Source: Propionibacteriales bacterium (lineage in GTDB: Bacteria > Actinomycetota > Actinomycetes > Propionibacteriales > Nocardioidaceae). Taken from it: a stretch of DNA of 64,000 bases. The DNA is taken from positions 1 to 64,000 of the forward strand of contig JAPLCA010000008.1 of NCBI GenBank assembly GCA_026392465.1. The letters are read 5' to 3'. Below the pieces are notes generated by a model that worked only from the letters and a program-made list of their open reading frames with translations, did not search any database and had not been told where the DNA came from. A program made the translations under genes and the position numbers. Of this stretch, positions 1 to 14,667 are shown one piece after another. Position 1 is the first letter of the stretch. Each line of letters opens with the position of its first letter.

Positions 1-12
1 CCTCGTCGGTAA

Positions 13-48
13 ATCTGCCACCTCAGGAGCGCTCTTCAGGTGGCAGAT
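13..48. terminator. Perfect 11-bp stem-loop
   Basis: Bases 13-23 and 38-48 are perfect reverse complements (11 bp) around a 14-base loop that itself contains the palindrome GAGCGCTC. There is no T-run. It probably ends a transcript entering from left of the window, but the gene it serves is not visible. Confidence 0.4.
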
Positions 49-176
49 CCACCGCCGGCACGCGCAAACGCAGAATCTTGCGTCCACCACGGGAGCCGCA
101 GCCCGAGAACCCAGCCCACCTCGCGCCCAGCCGCCCGGTCGAGGCCCTTTCGGAGACCACACCCAGCGTGAGCCGA

Positions 177-301
177 GGCAGCGCACCAGCAAGGACAGGC
201 CCCCTGCGGCAGCGCACCAGCAAGGTCAAGACCCCCCGCGGCAGCGCACCAGCGACCACAGAATCCCTGAGGCAGCGCACCCGCAGGACGAGAGAAGACA
301 A
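177..301. repeat. Four tandem copies of a 31-32 bp degenerate repeat
   Basis: Units start at 177, 208, 240 and 271. Each opens with the core GGCAGCGCACC, and the unit lengths are 31, 32 and 31 bases, the last unit being degenerate. The downstream part of each unit diverges (AGCAAGG in the first two, AGCGACC in the third). It lies just downstream of the PAP2 gene stop. Open frames cross it on both strands, but none resembles a protein family I know, so I treat it as noncoding. Bases 49-176 to its left show nothing recognisable. Confidence 0.75.
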
Positions 302-304
302 CCC

Positions 305-3398
<3,094 letters not shown>

Positions 3399-3453
3399 GC
3401 CGTCCGGCCGCCAGCCCGCTCCCGCGACGCCTTCCTGAAACGAGATCCGAGAC

Positions 3454-6068
<2,615 letters not shown>

Positions 6069-6072
<4 letters not shown>

Positions 6073-6911
6073 GCGACCAGCAGAAGCCTCAGGACCGGGC
6101 ACCCAGCTCGGGCGCCGGTGACGCCGCACGGACGCAGCAGATCCCGCGCCTCGACCGCGACGGCAAGCCCGTCACCGGCAGCAAGGACACCACGCAGGGC
6201 GGCGCCAACCGCCGTCCCGCCGGACCCGCCCGCCCGGCGTCGGGTCGCGGTCGTCCGGGCGGTACGCCGTCCGGCAACGCCGCGCCCGCGAAGCCCGAGT
6301 CGTCGAAGCCGTCCACCGAGGCCTCGACCACCGTGAAGAAGGCGGCGCCGAGCCAGACCGGTCGGCCCGACCCGGCCAAGAAGTCCGCCCCCGCGAAGAA
6401 GGGCGCGGCTGCCCGGGAGAAGACGCCGACGGCTGCCGACTACGCCGGCACCACGAGCCAGTCGCCCGACAGCACCGCCGTCATCCCCGCGGTCAAGGAC
6501 GAGCCGACCCCGAAGGCCTCCGCTTCGCCCGCGGCCGCCTCGGCGTCGGGACGTCAGGCCCGGCTGCGGCTGACCCACGTCGAGCCCTGGTCGGTCACGC
6601 GTCTGGCCTTCGTCGTGTCGGTCGCGCTGATGATCGTCTCGGTCGTCGCCGTCACCATCTTCTGGGTGGTGCTCGACCTCACGGGCATCTGGGACCAGCT
6701 GAACGGCACGGTCTCCAACGTGCTGTCCGACAGCGCCGGCAGCTTCGACCTGACCGACTACCTGGGCCTGGGTCGCCTCGTCGGTCTCACGCTGATCTTC
6801 AGCGCGGTCAATGTCGTGCTGATGACGGCGATCGCCACGATCGCCGCGCACCTGTACAACCTCGCCGCCCAGCTGCTGGGCGGTATCGAGGTGACCTTCA
6901 CGGATCACTGA
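6069..6911 (+). CDS. DUF3566 membrane protein
   Basis: The 280-residue protein has a long low-complexity N-terminal part (about residues 1-170, rich in Pro, Ala, Ser and Lys) that is probably cytoplasmic and disordered. The C-terminal DUF3566 domain has two transmembrane helices (about 180-205 and 235-265). The family regularly sits directly after gyrA in actinobacteria (Rv0007 in M. tuberculosis). Its function is not established; a role at the cell envelope or division machinery is speculation from context. It starts with GTG, overlapping the gyrA stop by four bases. Confidence 0.85.
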
Positions 6912-6984
6912 TCCGTGAACTCAGGCGGTGCTGCCCCCGATTCGTCCGGCCGGACGACCGTGGGGTAGAGTTCATCGCTGTTGC

Positions 6985-7062
6985 GGGCCTATAGCTCAGC
7001 TCGGTTAGAGCGCTTCCCTGATAAGGAAGAGGTCGCTGGTTCAAGTCCAGCTAGGCCCACCA
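6985..7062 (+). tRNA. tRNA-Ile (GAT anticodon)
   Basis: The cloverleaf is complete: acceptor GGGCCTA pairs with TAGGCCC, D-arm GCTC/GAGC, anticodon stem CTTCC/GGAAG with loop CTGATAA (anticodon GAT), T-arm GCTGG/CCAGC with loop TTCAAGT, and discriminator A at 7059. The CCA tail is encoded (7060-7062). It is followed by the DLW-39 gene and tRNA-Ala, the usual actinobacterial order after gyrA. Confidence 0.95.
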
Positions 7063-7085
7063 CCGGACGCCCGAGGAGGACGGCG

Positions 7086-7205
7086 ATGAAGAAGCTTCTC
7101 GCGGTCGTCCTTGCCGCGCTCGGGGTGCTGTGGGCCGTGGCTCGTCGCGACGACGGGACCGCCGCCACCCGCACCACCTGGGAGCAGGCCACCGACTCGG
7201 TCTGA
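7086..7205 (+). CDS. DLW-39-family small protein
   Basis: This 39-residue protein starts MKKLLAVVLAALG and ends TWEQATDSV, with one hydrophobic segment. Its exact length and its position between tRNA-Ile and tRNA-Ala downstream of gyrA match the actinobacterial DLW-39 family, whose function is unknown. The family name refers to an Asp-Leu-Trp motif; here the tryptophan is kept but the preceding residues are Thr-Thr. A GAGGAGG Shine-Dalgarno sequence lies about 10 bases upstream of the ATG. It is probably a small membrane-associated peptide. Confidence 0.75.
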   Translation: MKKLLAVVLAALGVLWAVARRDDGTAATRTTWEQATDSV

Positions 7206-7213
7206 TCCCGCGA

Positions 7214-7286
7214 GGGGCTGTGGCGCAATTGGTAGCGCACCTGCTTTGCAAGCAGGGGGTTAGGGGTTCGAGTCCCCTCAGCTCCA
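7214..7286 (+). tRNA. tRNA-Ala (TGC anticodon)
   Basis: The 73-base cloverleaf has acceptor GGGGCTG paired with CAGCTCC (one G-U), anticodon stem CTGCT/AGCAG with loop TTTGCAA (anticodon TGC), T-stem AGGGG/CCCCT and discriminator A. Unlike the neighbouring tRNA-Ile, no full CCA is encoded (CC is followed by G), so CCA must be added after transcription. Confidence 0.95.
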
Positions 7287-7314
7287 CCGAAGGCTCCCGT
7301 GTCGCCACCGGGTC

Positions 7315-7743
7315 CTACTCCCCGGCCAGGGTGCGCACCGTCCGCCAGAACGCTTCACGCTCCGCCTCGCCGACGCGCGTGAGCAGCGCAGCCCGCACGG
7401 CCTCGGCGTGCGCGCTCCGGGCCACCGCGACCCGTCGTCGCCCCTCGGCCGTCGCCTCGACGAGGGTGCTCGACGGGGAGGCCGTCCGGCGGACCAGGCC
7501 GCGCTCCTCCATGCGGGCGACCTGCCGCGACAGTCGACTCCGCGACCACCCGAGGTCGTCCACGAGGTCCTGCTGACGCAACGGTCGGCTGCCCTCTACG
7601 GCGCGCGTGAGGACGGAGAAGTCGGCAGCGGACAGCCCCGAGGCCGCGGTGATCGCCGCGACGACCTGGTCCCAGACGGTGTCCGACGCTCTCTTCCACG
7701 CCACCCACGTCGCCAGCTCGTCGGCGCTCAATCGCTGGTCCAC
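7315..7743 (-). CDS. MarR-family transcriptional regulator
   Basis: This 142-residue winged-helix repressor has the MarR core LVDDLGWSRSRLSRQVARMEERGLVRR (recognition helix and wing) flanked by dimerisation helices. It probably represses itself and the divergent SDR gene at 7800. I chose the GTG at 7743. On this strand TATGAT (7750-7755) ends 6 bases upstream, and TTGACA (7771-7776) lies 15 bases further, inside the palindromic operator. An upstream ATG at 7779 would lie within the operator and is less likely. The ligand is unknown; quinones, phenols or aromatic acids are common for the family. Confidence 0.85.
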   Translation of the reverse strand: MDQRLSADELATWVAWKRASDTVWDQVVAAITAASGLSAADFSVLTRAVEGSRPLRQQDLVDDLGWSRSRLSRQVARMEERGLVRRTASPSSTLVEATAEGRRRVAVARSAHAEAVRAALLTRVGEAEREAFWRTVRTLAGE

Positions 7744-7762
7744 GGACCGATCATAGGCGAGG

Positions 7763-7778
7763 TGTTGACGTGTCAACA
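7763..7778. promoter_or_regulatory. MarR operator overlapping divergent -35 boxes
   Basis: TGTTGAC-GT-GTCAACA is a 7+2+7 inverted repeat between the MarR and SDR genes. It contains TTGACA on the minus strand and TTGACG on the plus strand, both -35-like, so one bound dimer would block both promoters. Nothing else of this kind lies in the gap. Confidence 0.65.
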
Positions 7779-7799
7779 TCTCGCGCGCACCATGTTGTC

Positions 7800-8597
7800 A
7801 TGGAAACAACTCATCAGCTCCCGGGTCGCAACGTCCTCGTCACCGGTGGCAGCCAGGGCATCGGGCTCGAGCTGGCACGGCGCTACCTGCAGGACGGCGC
7901 GCGGGTGCTGGTGACGGGACGGTCTGCCTCGCGGCTCGCCGGCGCCGCTCGTGAGCTGCCCGGTCTTGAGACCGTCGTCAGCGACGCGGGCCGTGCGTCC
8001 GACCGTGAGCGTCTCGCCGACCACGTGCTCGACGTCCTGCCCGACATCGACGTCGTGGTGAACAACGCCGGGATCCAGCGCCGGGTCGCTCTGGCCGAGG
8101 ACCACGACCCGTGGTCGGTGCGGGAGGAGGAGCTGCACGTGCTGCTCAGCGGTCCGGTCCACCTGAACCACCTGCTGGTGCCGCACCTGGTCCGTCGCGG
8201 CACACCCGCACAGGTCGTCAACGTGACCTCCGGAGGCGCCTTCGTCCCCCAGCCGTTCGCGCCGCTCTACTCCGCGCTGAAGGCCGCGCTGCACAGCTAC
8301 ACGCTCACCCTGCGCCACGCGCTCGCCGGGACCGCCGTCCGGGTCACCGAGCTCGCTCCGCCGGCGGTGGCCACGGGCCTGTCCGGCCTGGACGCGCCGC
8401 ACGGCGCGCCCGTCGACGTCTTCACTGACGCGGCATACGCCGGTCTCACGGCGGGGCAGGAGTTCGTCGGCCACGGCGCCACCGGCGCGCCGGACCTCCT
8501 GGCCCGGATGCGTGCCGAGCAGGAGATGTTCGACGTCCTCGCGTCGAGGTTCGCCGTCAGCACGTACGTGGACACCTCGGGCCAGGACCGCGGATGA
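7800..8597 (+). CDS. Short-chain dehydrogenase/reductase (DltE-like)
   Basis: The 265-residue Rossmann-fold oxidoreductase has the cofactor motif TGGSQGIG near residue 15, NNAG near 93, the catalytic Ser in VNVTSGG and the Tyr/Lys pair in YSALK near 162-166. The pattern resembles the DltE/YciK-like group of cytoplasmic SDRs, but the substrate cannot be read. I chose the ATG at 7800 rather than the upstream GTG at 7770, which lies within the operator. It is divergent from, and presumably controlled by, the MarR gene, which suggests an inducible detoxification role. Confidence 0.8.
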   Translation: METTHQLPGRNVLVTGGSQGIGLELARRYLQDGARVLVTGRSASRLAGAARELPGLETVVSDAGRASDRERLADHVLDVLPDIDVVVNNAGIQRRVALAEDHDPWSVREEELHVLLSGPVHLNHLLVPHLVRRGTPAQVVNVTSGGAFVPQPFAPLYSALKAALHSYTLTLRHALAGTAVRVTELAPPAVATGLSGLDAPHGAPVDVFTDAAYAGLTAGQEFVGHGATGAPDLLARMRAEQEMFDVLASRFAVSTYVDTSGQDRG

Positions 8598-8599
8598 AC

Positions 8600-8635
8600 G
8601 GATCGCCCGCACCGCGCAGGCGGTACGGGCGATCC
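8600..8635. terminator. Bidirectional hairpin between convergent genes
   Basis: GGATCGCCCG (8600-8609) pairs perfectly with CGGGCGATCC (8626-8635). Inside, ACCGC/GCGGT extends the stem across one mismatch to a GCAG tetraloop. It sits between the SDR stop and the metalloprotease stop and should terminate both transcripts. Confidence 0.7.
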
Positions 8636-8649
8636 TTCCAGCCGTCGCG

Positions 8650-10125
8650 CTACATCCGCGTCGCGGTCACGACCTTGCTCACCTGCTGGCAGTCGCTCGA
8701 CGTGAACCCGGCGGTCCCGCCCGAGGCGAGGGCCGAGCAGGAGGACTCCAGCGTCTGGCCGAGCTGGGCGTAGTTCGACGAGCTCGTCAGCGCGTTGAGC
8801 GTGCGCCAGTAGAGCTGCTCGGCCTTGGCCTGGCCGAGACCCGTGATGGTCTGGCCGTTGAACGTCCCGCCGTCGGTGATGAGGAACGCCGCCTTGTTGC
8901 CCACGCCCGAGTTGGTGTGGACACCGCCGTTGTCGCTGGAGCCGCTCTGCCAGTACTGGCCGCGGTAGCTCGACGGCTGGCTGCCGCGCTCCGGGGTCTT
9001 CATGTCACGGATCGCGCCGATCGGCAGGTCCTCGCCGAGCAGCCACCGGACGGACGAGGTGTCCGTGCCGGTCCCGTTGTCCAGGTCCTCGAACTCGCCG
9101 AACACGTCGGCCATCGACTCGTTGATGGCCCCGGACTCGTAGGAGTAGACCAGGTCGGCGGTGTTCTGGATGACACCGTGCGTCAGCTCGTGGGAGACCA
9201 CGTCGTCGGCGGACGCGAAGCCCTGGCCGAAGACCATGCTGCGTCCCGTCCAGAACGCGTTCTCCATCGGGCAGCCATAGTCGCCGCCGGAGTCGCGGTA
9301 GCAGGCGCGCACGGTCGCGCGGAGTGCTCCTTCGCCGATCTGCGTCGACAGGTCGTACCCGAACCGGCTGGTGTAGAACGACGACGTCGCACCGAGCTGG
9401 TCGTAGGCCACGTTGACCTCCGAGACGCTGCTCGCCGCCGACCCCTCGGTGCGCACCGGGCTCGGGCAGTCGAGGTTGGTGACGTACTGGTTGCGGGCGT
9501 CGCACACGCGGCGGTTGGTCGCGTCGCGCTGGGTGGTCTCGGTATAGACCGGCGTGCCGTCGTTCGCGTCGACGAGCACCCGACCTCCGACGGCGTCGAC
9601 CGCGGTCGGCGTCACCTCGACGTCGTGCACGAGCGTCACCGCCCCCTTCGACGCCGCGCCCTTGAAGAGGCCCGCGTCGTACCAGGCGAGGTCGGTCGCG
9701 GCCGCTGCGGTCGCGTCGACCTTCGAGGCGCCGGCCTTGCGCAGCGACGCCTTCGCCGTCTTCTCGGCGCTCGCCTCCGTGCGTGCAGGTGCCGCCGTGA
9801 CGCTGCGCGGCGCCGACGTGACGGCGCCGGTGGTGCCGTGGATCTTCCCGCGGGCGTCGAGCTGGACGACGACCTCGGCACCGATCACCGGCTTGCCGGC
9901 GAGGTACTGCTGGAAGTGCGCGACGCTGCCGCCGGGCACCTGGACGGTGCGGTCCAGACGCAGGTCCGCGCGCGGTGCACCGTGCTGCCGGGCGTAGGAG
10001 TCGGCGGCGGCCACCGTCGGCGCCTCGCCGCGTGCCGACGCGCTCGTGCTCCCGAGGCCGACGATCCCCGCTGCTGTCGTCGCGGTCACGAGGGCCGCGA
10101 CGCAGCCCATCATCTTTCGTGTCAT
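8650..10125 (-). CDS. Secreted M4-type (thermolysin-like) metallopeptidase
   Basis: This 491-residue pre-pro-enzyme has a signal peptide (MTRKMMGCVAALVTATTAAG, cleavage near ASA), a propeptide with an FTP/PepSY-like region (about 35-215) and a catalytic domain with zinc motif HELTH at 312-316 and the third ligand Glu336 in NESMAD. Four catalytic-domain cysteines could form disulfides. Such enzymes are autoprocessed and degrade extracellular protein. The ATG at 10125 is preceded by GGGGGAACTC, a good Shine-Dalgarno sequence. A variant feature is the compact C-terminal domain. Cargo and physiological substrate are unknown; a nutritional role is likely. Confidence 0.9.
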   Translation of the reverse strand: MTRKMMGCVAALVTATTAAGIVGLGSTSASARGEAPTVAAADSYARQHGAPRADLRLDRTVQVPGGSVAHFQQYLAGKPVIGAEVVVQLDARGKIHGTTGAVTSAPRSVTAAPARTEASAEKTAKASLRKAGASKVDATAAAATDLAWYDAGLFKGAASKGAVTLVHDVEVTPTAVDAVGGRVLVDANDGTPVYTETTQRDATNRRVCDARNQYVTNLDCPSPVRTEGSAASSVSEVNVAYDQLGATSSFYTSRFGYDLSTQIGEGALRATVRACYRDSGGDYGCPMENAFWTGRSMVFGQGFASADDVVSHELTHGVIQNTADLVYSYESGAINESMADVFGEFEDLDNGTGTDTSSVRWLLGEDLPIGAIRDMKTPERGSQPSSYRGQYWQSGSSDNGGVHTNSGVGNKAAFLITDGGTFNGQTITGLGQAKAEQLYWRTLNALTSSSNYAQLGQTLESSCSALASGGTAGFTSSDCQQVSKVVTATRM

Positions 10126-10338
10126 GAGTTCCCCCGAACTGTGGGTGCCGGGCGTGTCCCGGCACCGCTGGCGACACTCTAGGACTGCGGTGGCGTGCAG
10201 GTCGACGTCCGCGACCTGTGCCGGCCGACACGTCCACCGCACGCCGCCCCACGCTTCCAGGGCGCCTCGGTAGTGACGGTCGGAGAACGCGTAGTCGAGG
10301 CCGGGACCTCGGTACGGCTCGACCCGGTCGCGTCCGGC
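10126..10338. other. Intergenic, no recognised feature
   Basis: The 213 bases upstream of the metalloprotease gene contain its Shine-Dalgarno sequence and presumably its promoter, but I see no convincing -10/-35 pair, repeat or RNA element. Confidence 0.5.
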
Positions 10339-10812
10339 TCAGAGGCGCTTGCGCATCTGGAGGATCGTGACCTCGAAGCCCATCTGCTCGTACAGCGACC
10401 GCGCCCCGGAGTTGAACCCGAACACCGACAGGCCGACCTCGACGACGCCGCGGTCGCGACACACCTGCTCGGCAGCCTCCATGATCGCTCGACCGTATCC
10501 CTGACGGCGTCGGTCGGAGGTCACCAGGAAGTCGTACCCGAAGGCGAACAGACCGTCGGACCTCTCGCTGAACCCGAGCCACAGCATGCCGACCTCGTGG
10601 TCGCCGTCCCACGCGGTCCAGAGCTCGTGGTCCGCCGTGTCGACCCCGTCGGGCAGGGAGCTCGCGAAGTCCTCGGCGGCCTTCCGGCGGGCCTCGGCCT
10701 CGGGCATCATCCCCGCCGCCACGATGTTCTCCGCGTACTCCCGCTCGGCCAGCTCGCGGTAGGCAGGGAACTGCTCAGCGGTCATCGGGACCAGGCGCAC
10801 GGCGGGGGACAC
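10339..10812 (-). CDS. GNAT-family N-acetyltransferase
   Basis: This 157-residue acetyltransferase carries the acetyl-CoA pyrophosphate-binding motif RRRQGYGRAIM (about 101-111), followed by the beta5/alpha4 region with FNSGARSLYEQMGFE near 132-146, where the Tyr is often the general acid. The substrate is unknown. It starts with GTG at 10812; TAGCAT lies 6 bases upstream with no Shine-Dalgarno sequence, consistent with a leaderless transcript. It is divergent from the penicillin-binding protein gene. Confidence 0.8.
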   Translation of the reverse strand: MSPAVRLVPMTAEQFPAYRELAEREYAENIVAAGMMPEAEARRKAAEDFASSLPDGVDTADHELWTAWDGDHEVGMLWLGFSERSDGLFAFGYDFLVTSDRRRQGYGRAIMEAAEQVCRDRGVVEVGLSVFGFNSGARSLYEQMGFEVTILQMRKRL

Positions 10813-10960
10813 CCCTCGATGCTACGAGCAGCGCGGGCTCGGTGAGGACGGCGTCGGTCCCGTCAGCCCGCTGCGAAGGTGCTCGGTCGCCGCTGGCCAG
10901 TCCTCGCTCGGTGCCGCGCGCCGTCGTCGACCGTCCGGCCCGGGCTGGTCTACTGCCGTC

Positions 10961-12844
10961 ATGCGTCTGCGTCGCCCCGCCCGTGCCCGCATTGTCGCCG
11001 CGAGTGCAGGACCCCTGCTGGCCACCGGCGTCCTGGCCGGGTGCAGCCTCGGCGGCCCCGACCCCGACGACGCGGCCCAGACGCTCGCCGAGGGACTGTC
11101 GAAGGGCGACGTCACGTCGGTGCCGACGACGGGCGACGGGACCCGCAACCAGGCCGACCTCGAACGGGTCGTCGGCGACGTCGGTGGGACGCAGCGGGTG
11201 CGGGTGACGTCGGTGGAAGAGGACGACGGAGCCACCACTGCCAAGCTCCAGCACCGGTGGACGATCGGCGGGGCCACCTGGACGTACGACACCGCCGCGA
11301 CCCTCGTCGAGGAGGACGGGACCTGGCGCGTGCGCTGGGAGCCGTCCGTCGTGGCGCCCGTCGAGGCGGGCGAGACGCTCGGCGTGCGCACGACGCCGGC
11401 CGAGCGGGGCGACGTGCTCGGCGCCGACGACGCCGTTCTCGTCACCGCACGACCGGTCGTGCGGGTCGGGATCGACAAGACCGACGTCGCCCCCGACGCG
11501 GCCGGGACGTCGGCCGAGCGGTTGGCGCGACTGCTCGACATCGACCCCGCGGCCTACCGCCGGCGGGTCGAGGCGGCCGGTGACCAGGCGTTCGTCGAGG
11601 GACTCGTCCTGCGCGCCGACGGTGACGTGCCCACCCGGCAGGAGCTCGCCGCGATCCCCGGGTCGCTGGCCGTCGAGGGCACCCTGCCGCTGGCCCCGAC
11701 GCGGGCGTTCGGGCAGCCGCTGCTCGGCACCGTCGGCGAGGCCACCGCAGAGGTGGTCGAGAAGTCCGACGGCGCCGTCCGCCCGGGCGACCCGGTGGGG
11801 CTGTCCGGGCTGCAGGCGCGCTACGACGAGCAGCTGCGCGGCACCCCCGGCGTGGAGGTGCTGGCCGTCGACAACGACCCGGACACCGAGTCCCGGCGAC
11901 TCTTCTCCAGCGACCCGAAGGCCGGGGAGCCGCTGCGCACCACGCTCGACCCCGACCTGCAGGGTGCGGCGGACCGGACCCTCGCCGACGTCGGCCCGGC
12001 CAGCGCGATCGTCGCGATCCGGCCGTCGACGGGTGCGCTGCTGGCGGTCTCCAGCGGCCCCGGCGGAGACGGCGCCGACACGGCCCTGACCGGCCGGTAC
12101 GCACCGGGCTCGACCTTCAAGGTCGCGACGGCCCTGGCCCTCCTGCGCTCCGGTCTCACCCCGGACAGCCAGGTGCCGTGCACCCCCACCGTGACCGTGG
12201 ACGGCCGTCGGTTCACGAACTACTCCGACTACCCCGCGTCGGCGCTCGGCGACGTGCCCCTGCGGACCGCCTTCGCGCAGTCCTGCAACACCGCCATGAT
12301 CGCCGAGCGGGACCGGGCGCCGCAGGACGAGCTCGCCGCCGCGGCCGCCGGGCTCGGGCTCGGCCGCGACGTCGACCTCGGGATGCCCGCGTTCCTCGGC
12401 CAGGTGCCCACGCAGGCCGACGGCACCGAGCGCGCCGCGTCGGTCATCGGCCAGGGCCGGGTCGAGGCGTCCCCGCTGGCCATGGCCGTGGTCGCCGCGT
12501 CCGTCGCCCACGGCGGCACGGTGACGCCGGTGCTCCTGCCCGACCGGCGGACGAAGGAGGCGCCGGAGCCCGACGAGCCGGTGACCCCCGCGCAGGCCAG
12601 GAGCCTGGCCGGACTGATGCGGGCGGTCGTCACGGACGGCAGCGGCGCGTTCCTGCGCGACCTTCCGGGCGGCGCGGTCCGGGCGAAGACCGGCACCGCC
12701 GAGTACGGCGACGACCGGCCGCCCCGCACCCACGCCTGGATGATCGCGACGCAGGGCGACCTCGCCGTCGCCGTGTTCGTGGCGGACGGCGACTCCGGCT
12801 CGGCCACGGCAGGCCCTCTCCTCGAGCGGTTCCTGCGCCGCTGA
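10961..12844 (+). CDS. Lipoprotein class B penicillin-binding protein (transpeptidase)
   Basis: The 627-residue peptidoglycan DD-transpeptidase has an N-terminal lipobox LAGC (Cys28), an NTF2-like MecA_N domain (about 35-135), a PBP-dimer domain (about 140-320) and a transpeptidase domain with SxxK in PGSTFK, SxN in QSCNT and KTGT near residue 570. It resembles the PBP2a/PbpA-like group with an NTF2 domain. Lipid anchoring in place of a transmembrane helix is the notable point. It should act outside the membrane in wall cross-linking. A TCTACT hexamer 6 bases before the ATG suggests a leaderless message. Confidence 0.88.
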   Translation: MRLRRPARARIVAASAGPLLATGVLAGCSLGGPDPDDAAQTLAEGLSKGDVTSVPTTGDGTRNQADLERVVGDVGGTQRVRVTSVEEDDGATTAKLQHRWTIGGATWTYDTAATLVEEDGTWRVRWEPSVVAPVEAGETLGVRTTPAERGDVLGADDAVLVTARPVVRVGIDKTDVAPDAAGTSAERLARLLDIDPAAYRRRVEAAGDQAFVEGLVLRADGDVPTRQELAAIPGSLAVEGTLPLAPTRAFGQPLLGTVGEATAEVVEKSDGAVRPGDPVGLSGLQARYDEQLRGTPGVEVLAVDNDPDTESRRLFSSDPKAGEPLRTTLDPDLQGAADRTLADVGPASAIVAIRPSTGALLAVSSGPGGDGADTALTGRYAPGSTFKVATALALLRSGLTPDSQVPCTPTVTVDGRRFTNYSDYPASALGDVPLRTAFAQSCNTAMIAERDRAPQDELAAAAAGLGLGRDVDLGMPAFLGQVPTQADGTERAASVIGQGRVEASPLAMAVVAASVAHGGTVTPVLLPDRRTKEAPEPDEPVTPAQARSLAGLMRAVVTDGSGAFLRDLPGGAVRAKTGTAEYGDDRPPRTHAWMIATQGDLAVAVFVADGDSGSATAGPLLERFLRR

Positions 12845-12931
12845 CCCCGGGCGCGAGCCCTGACATCTGTCACGGCGAGGTCGTGACGCGCGATCCGGGA
12901 CCGGACCGGCCGTGCGGACCATGCTCGAGGC

Positions 12932-13875
<944 letters not shown>

Positions 13876-13879
<4 letters not shown>

Positions 13880-14667
13880 CCACCCCCGCCATCCCCGTCA
13901 CCACCACCGGGCCCCGGGCGACTCCCCGGCTCGGGGGCTTCAACCGGGTCCTGCTCTCCCTCGAGCTGCGCCGGATGCTGCGCAACCGCCGCACCGTCTT
14001 CTTCTCGCTCCTGTTCCCCGCGGCGCTCTTCTTCGCCTTCGCCGGCAGCAGCGGCGGCGACGAGCGGGTGGGGCACGGCAACGTGTCCGCGTACGTCATG
14101 GTGTCGATGGCGCTGTACGGCGCCGCCCTCACCACTGCGTCCGCGGGCTCGTCGGTGGCGCTCGAGCGATCGGTCGGCTGGTCGCGACAGCTGCGGCTCA
14201 CGCCCCTGCACCCGCTCGCCTACATCGCCACCAAGGCGGCCTGTGCGCTGGTGCTCGGCGCGCTCGCGGTCGCGGTGGTCAACGTCGCGGCGGTGCTGCA
14301 GGGCCGGGCCGACCTGCCTGCCGGACGGTGGCTGGCCTGCGCGCTGCTGGCGCTGCTCTGCTCGTTCGTCTTCGCAGCCCTCGGCCTGTTCGTCGGCTAC
14401 GTCGTGCCCGGGGAGAACGCCATGCAGCTGCTCGGGCCCGGGCTCGCGCTGTTTGCCTTCCTCGGCAACCTGTTCATCCCCATCACCGAGGGCAGCACCC
14501 TGTGGCACGTCGCGTCGGTGACCCCGATGTTCGGCGTGGCCGAGATCAGCCGCGCGCCGCTCACGGGTGAGCTGCCCTGGTACGCGGTCGTCAACGCCGT
14601 GGGCTGGCTGGCCGTCTTCGTCGCCGGTGCGGCGTGGCGGATGAGCAAGGACACGGCCCGCGGGTGA
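13876..14667 (+). CDS. ABC-2 type permease
   Basis: The 263-residue integral membrane subunit of the exporter has six predicted hydrophobic segments. After a cytoplasmic N-terminus, the first follows RNRRTVFFSLLFPAALFFAF, and the rest are typical of the ABC2_membrane family. Its ATG overlaps the ATPase stop as ATGA, and its own stop overlaps a GTG of the histidine-kinase gene, so all four genes are likely made from one message in balanced amounts. Confidence 0.85.

Noticed and set aside
7770-7799. Upstream GTG start for the SDR at 7800
   Set aside because: It lies within the MarR operator and the extra ten residues do not resemble an SDR N-terminus.
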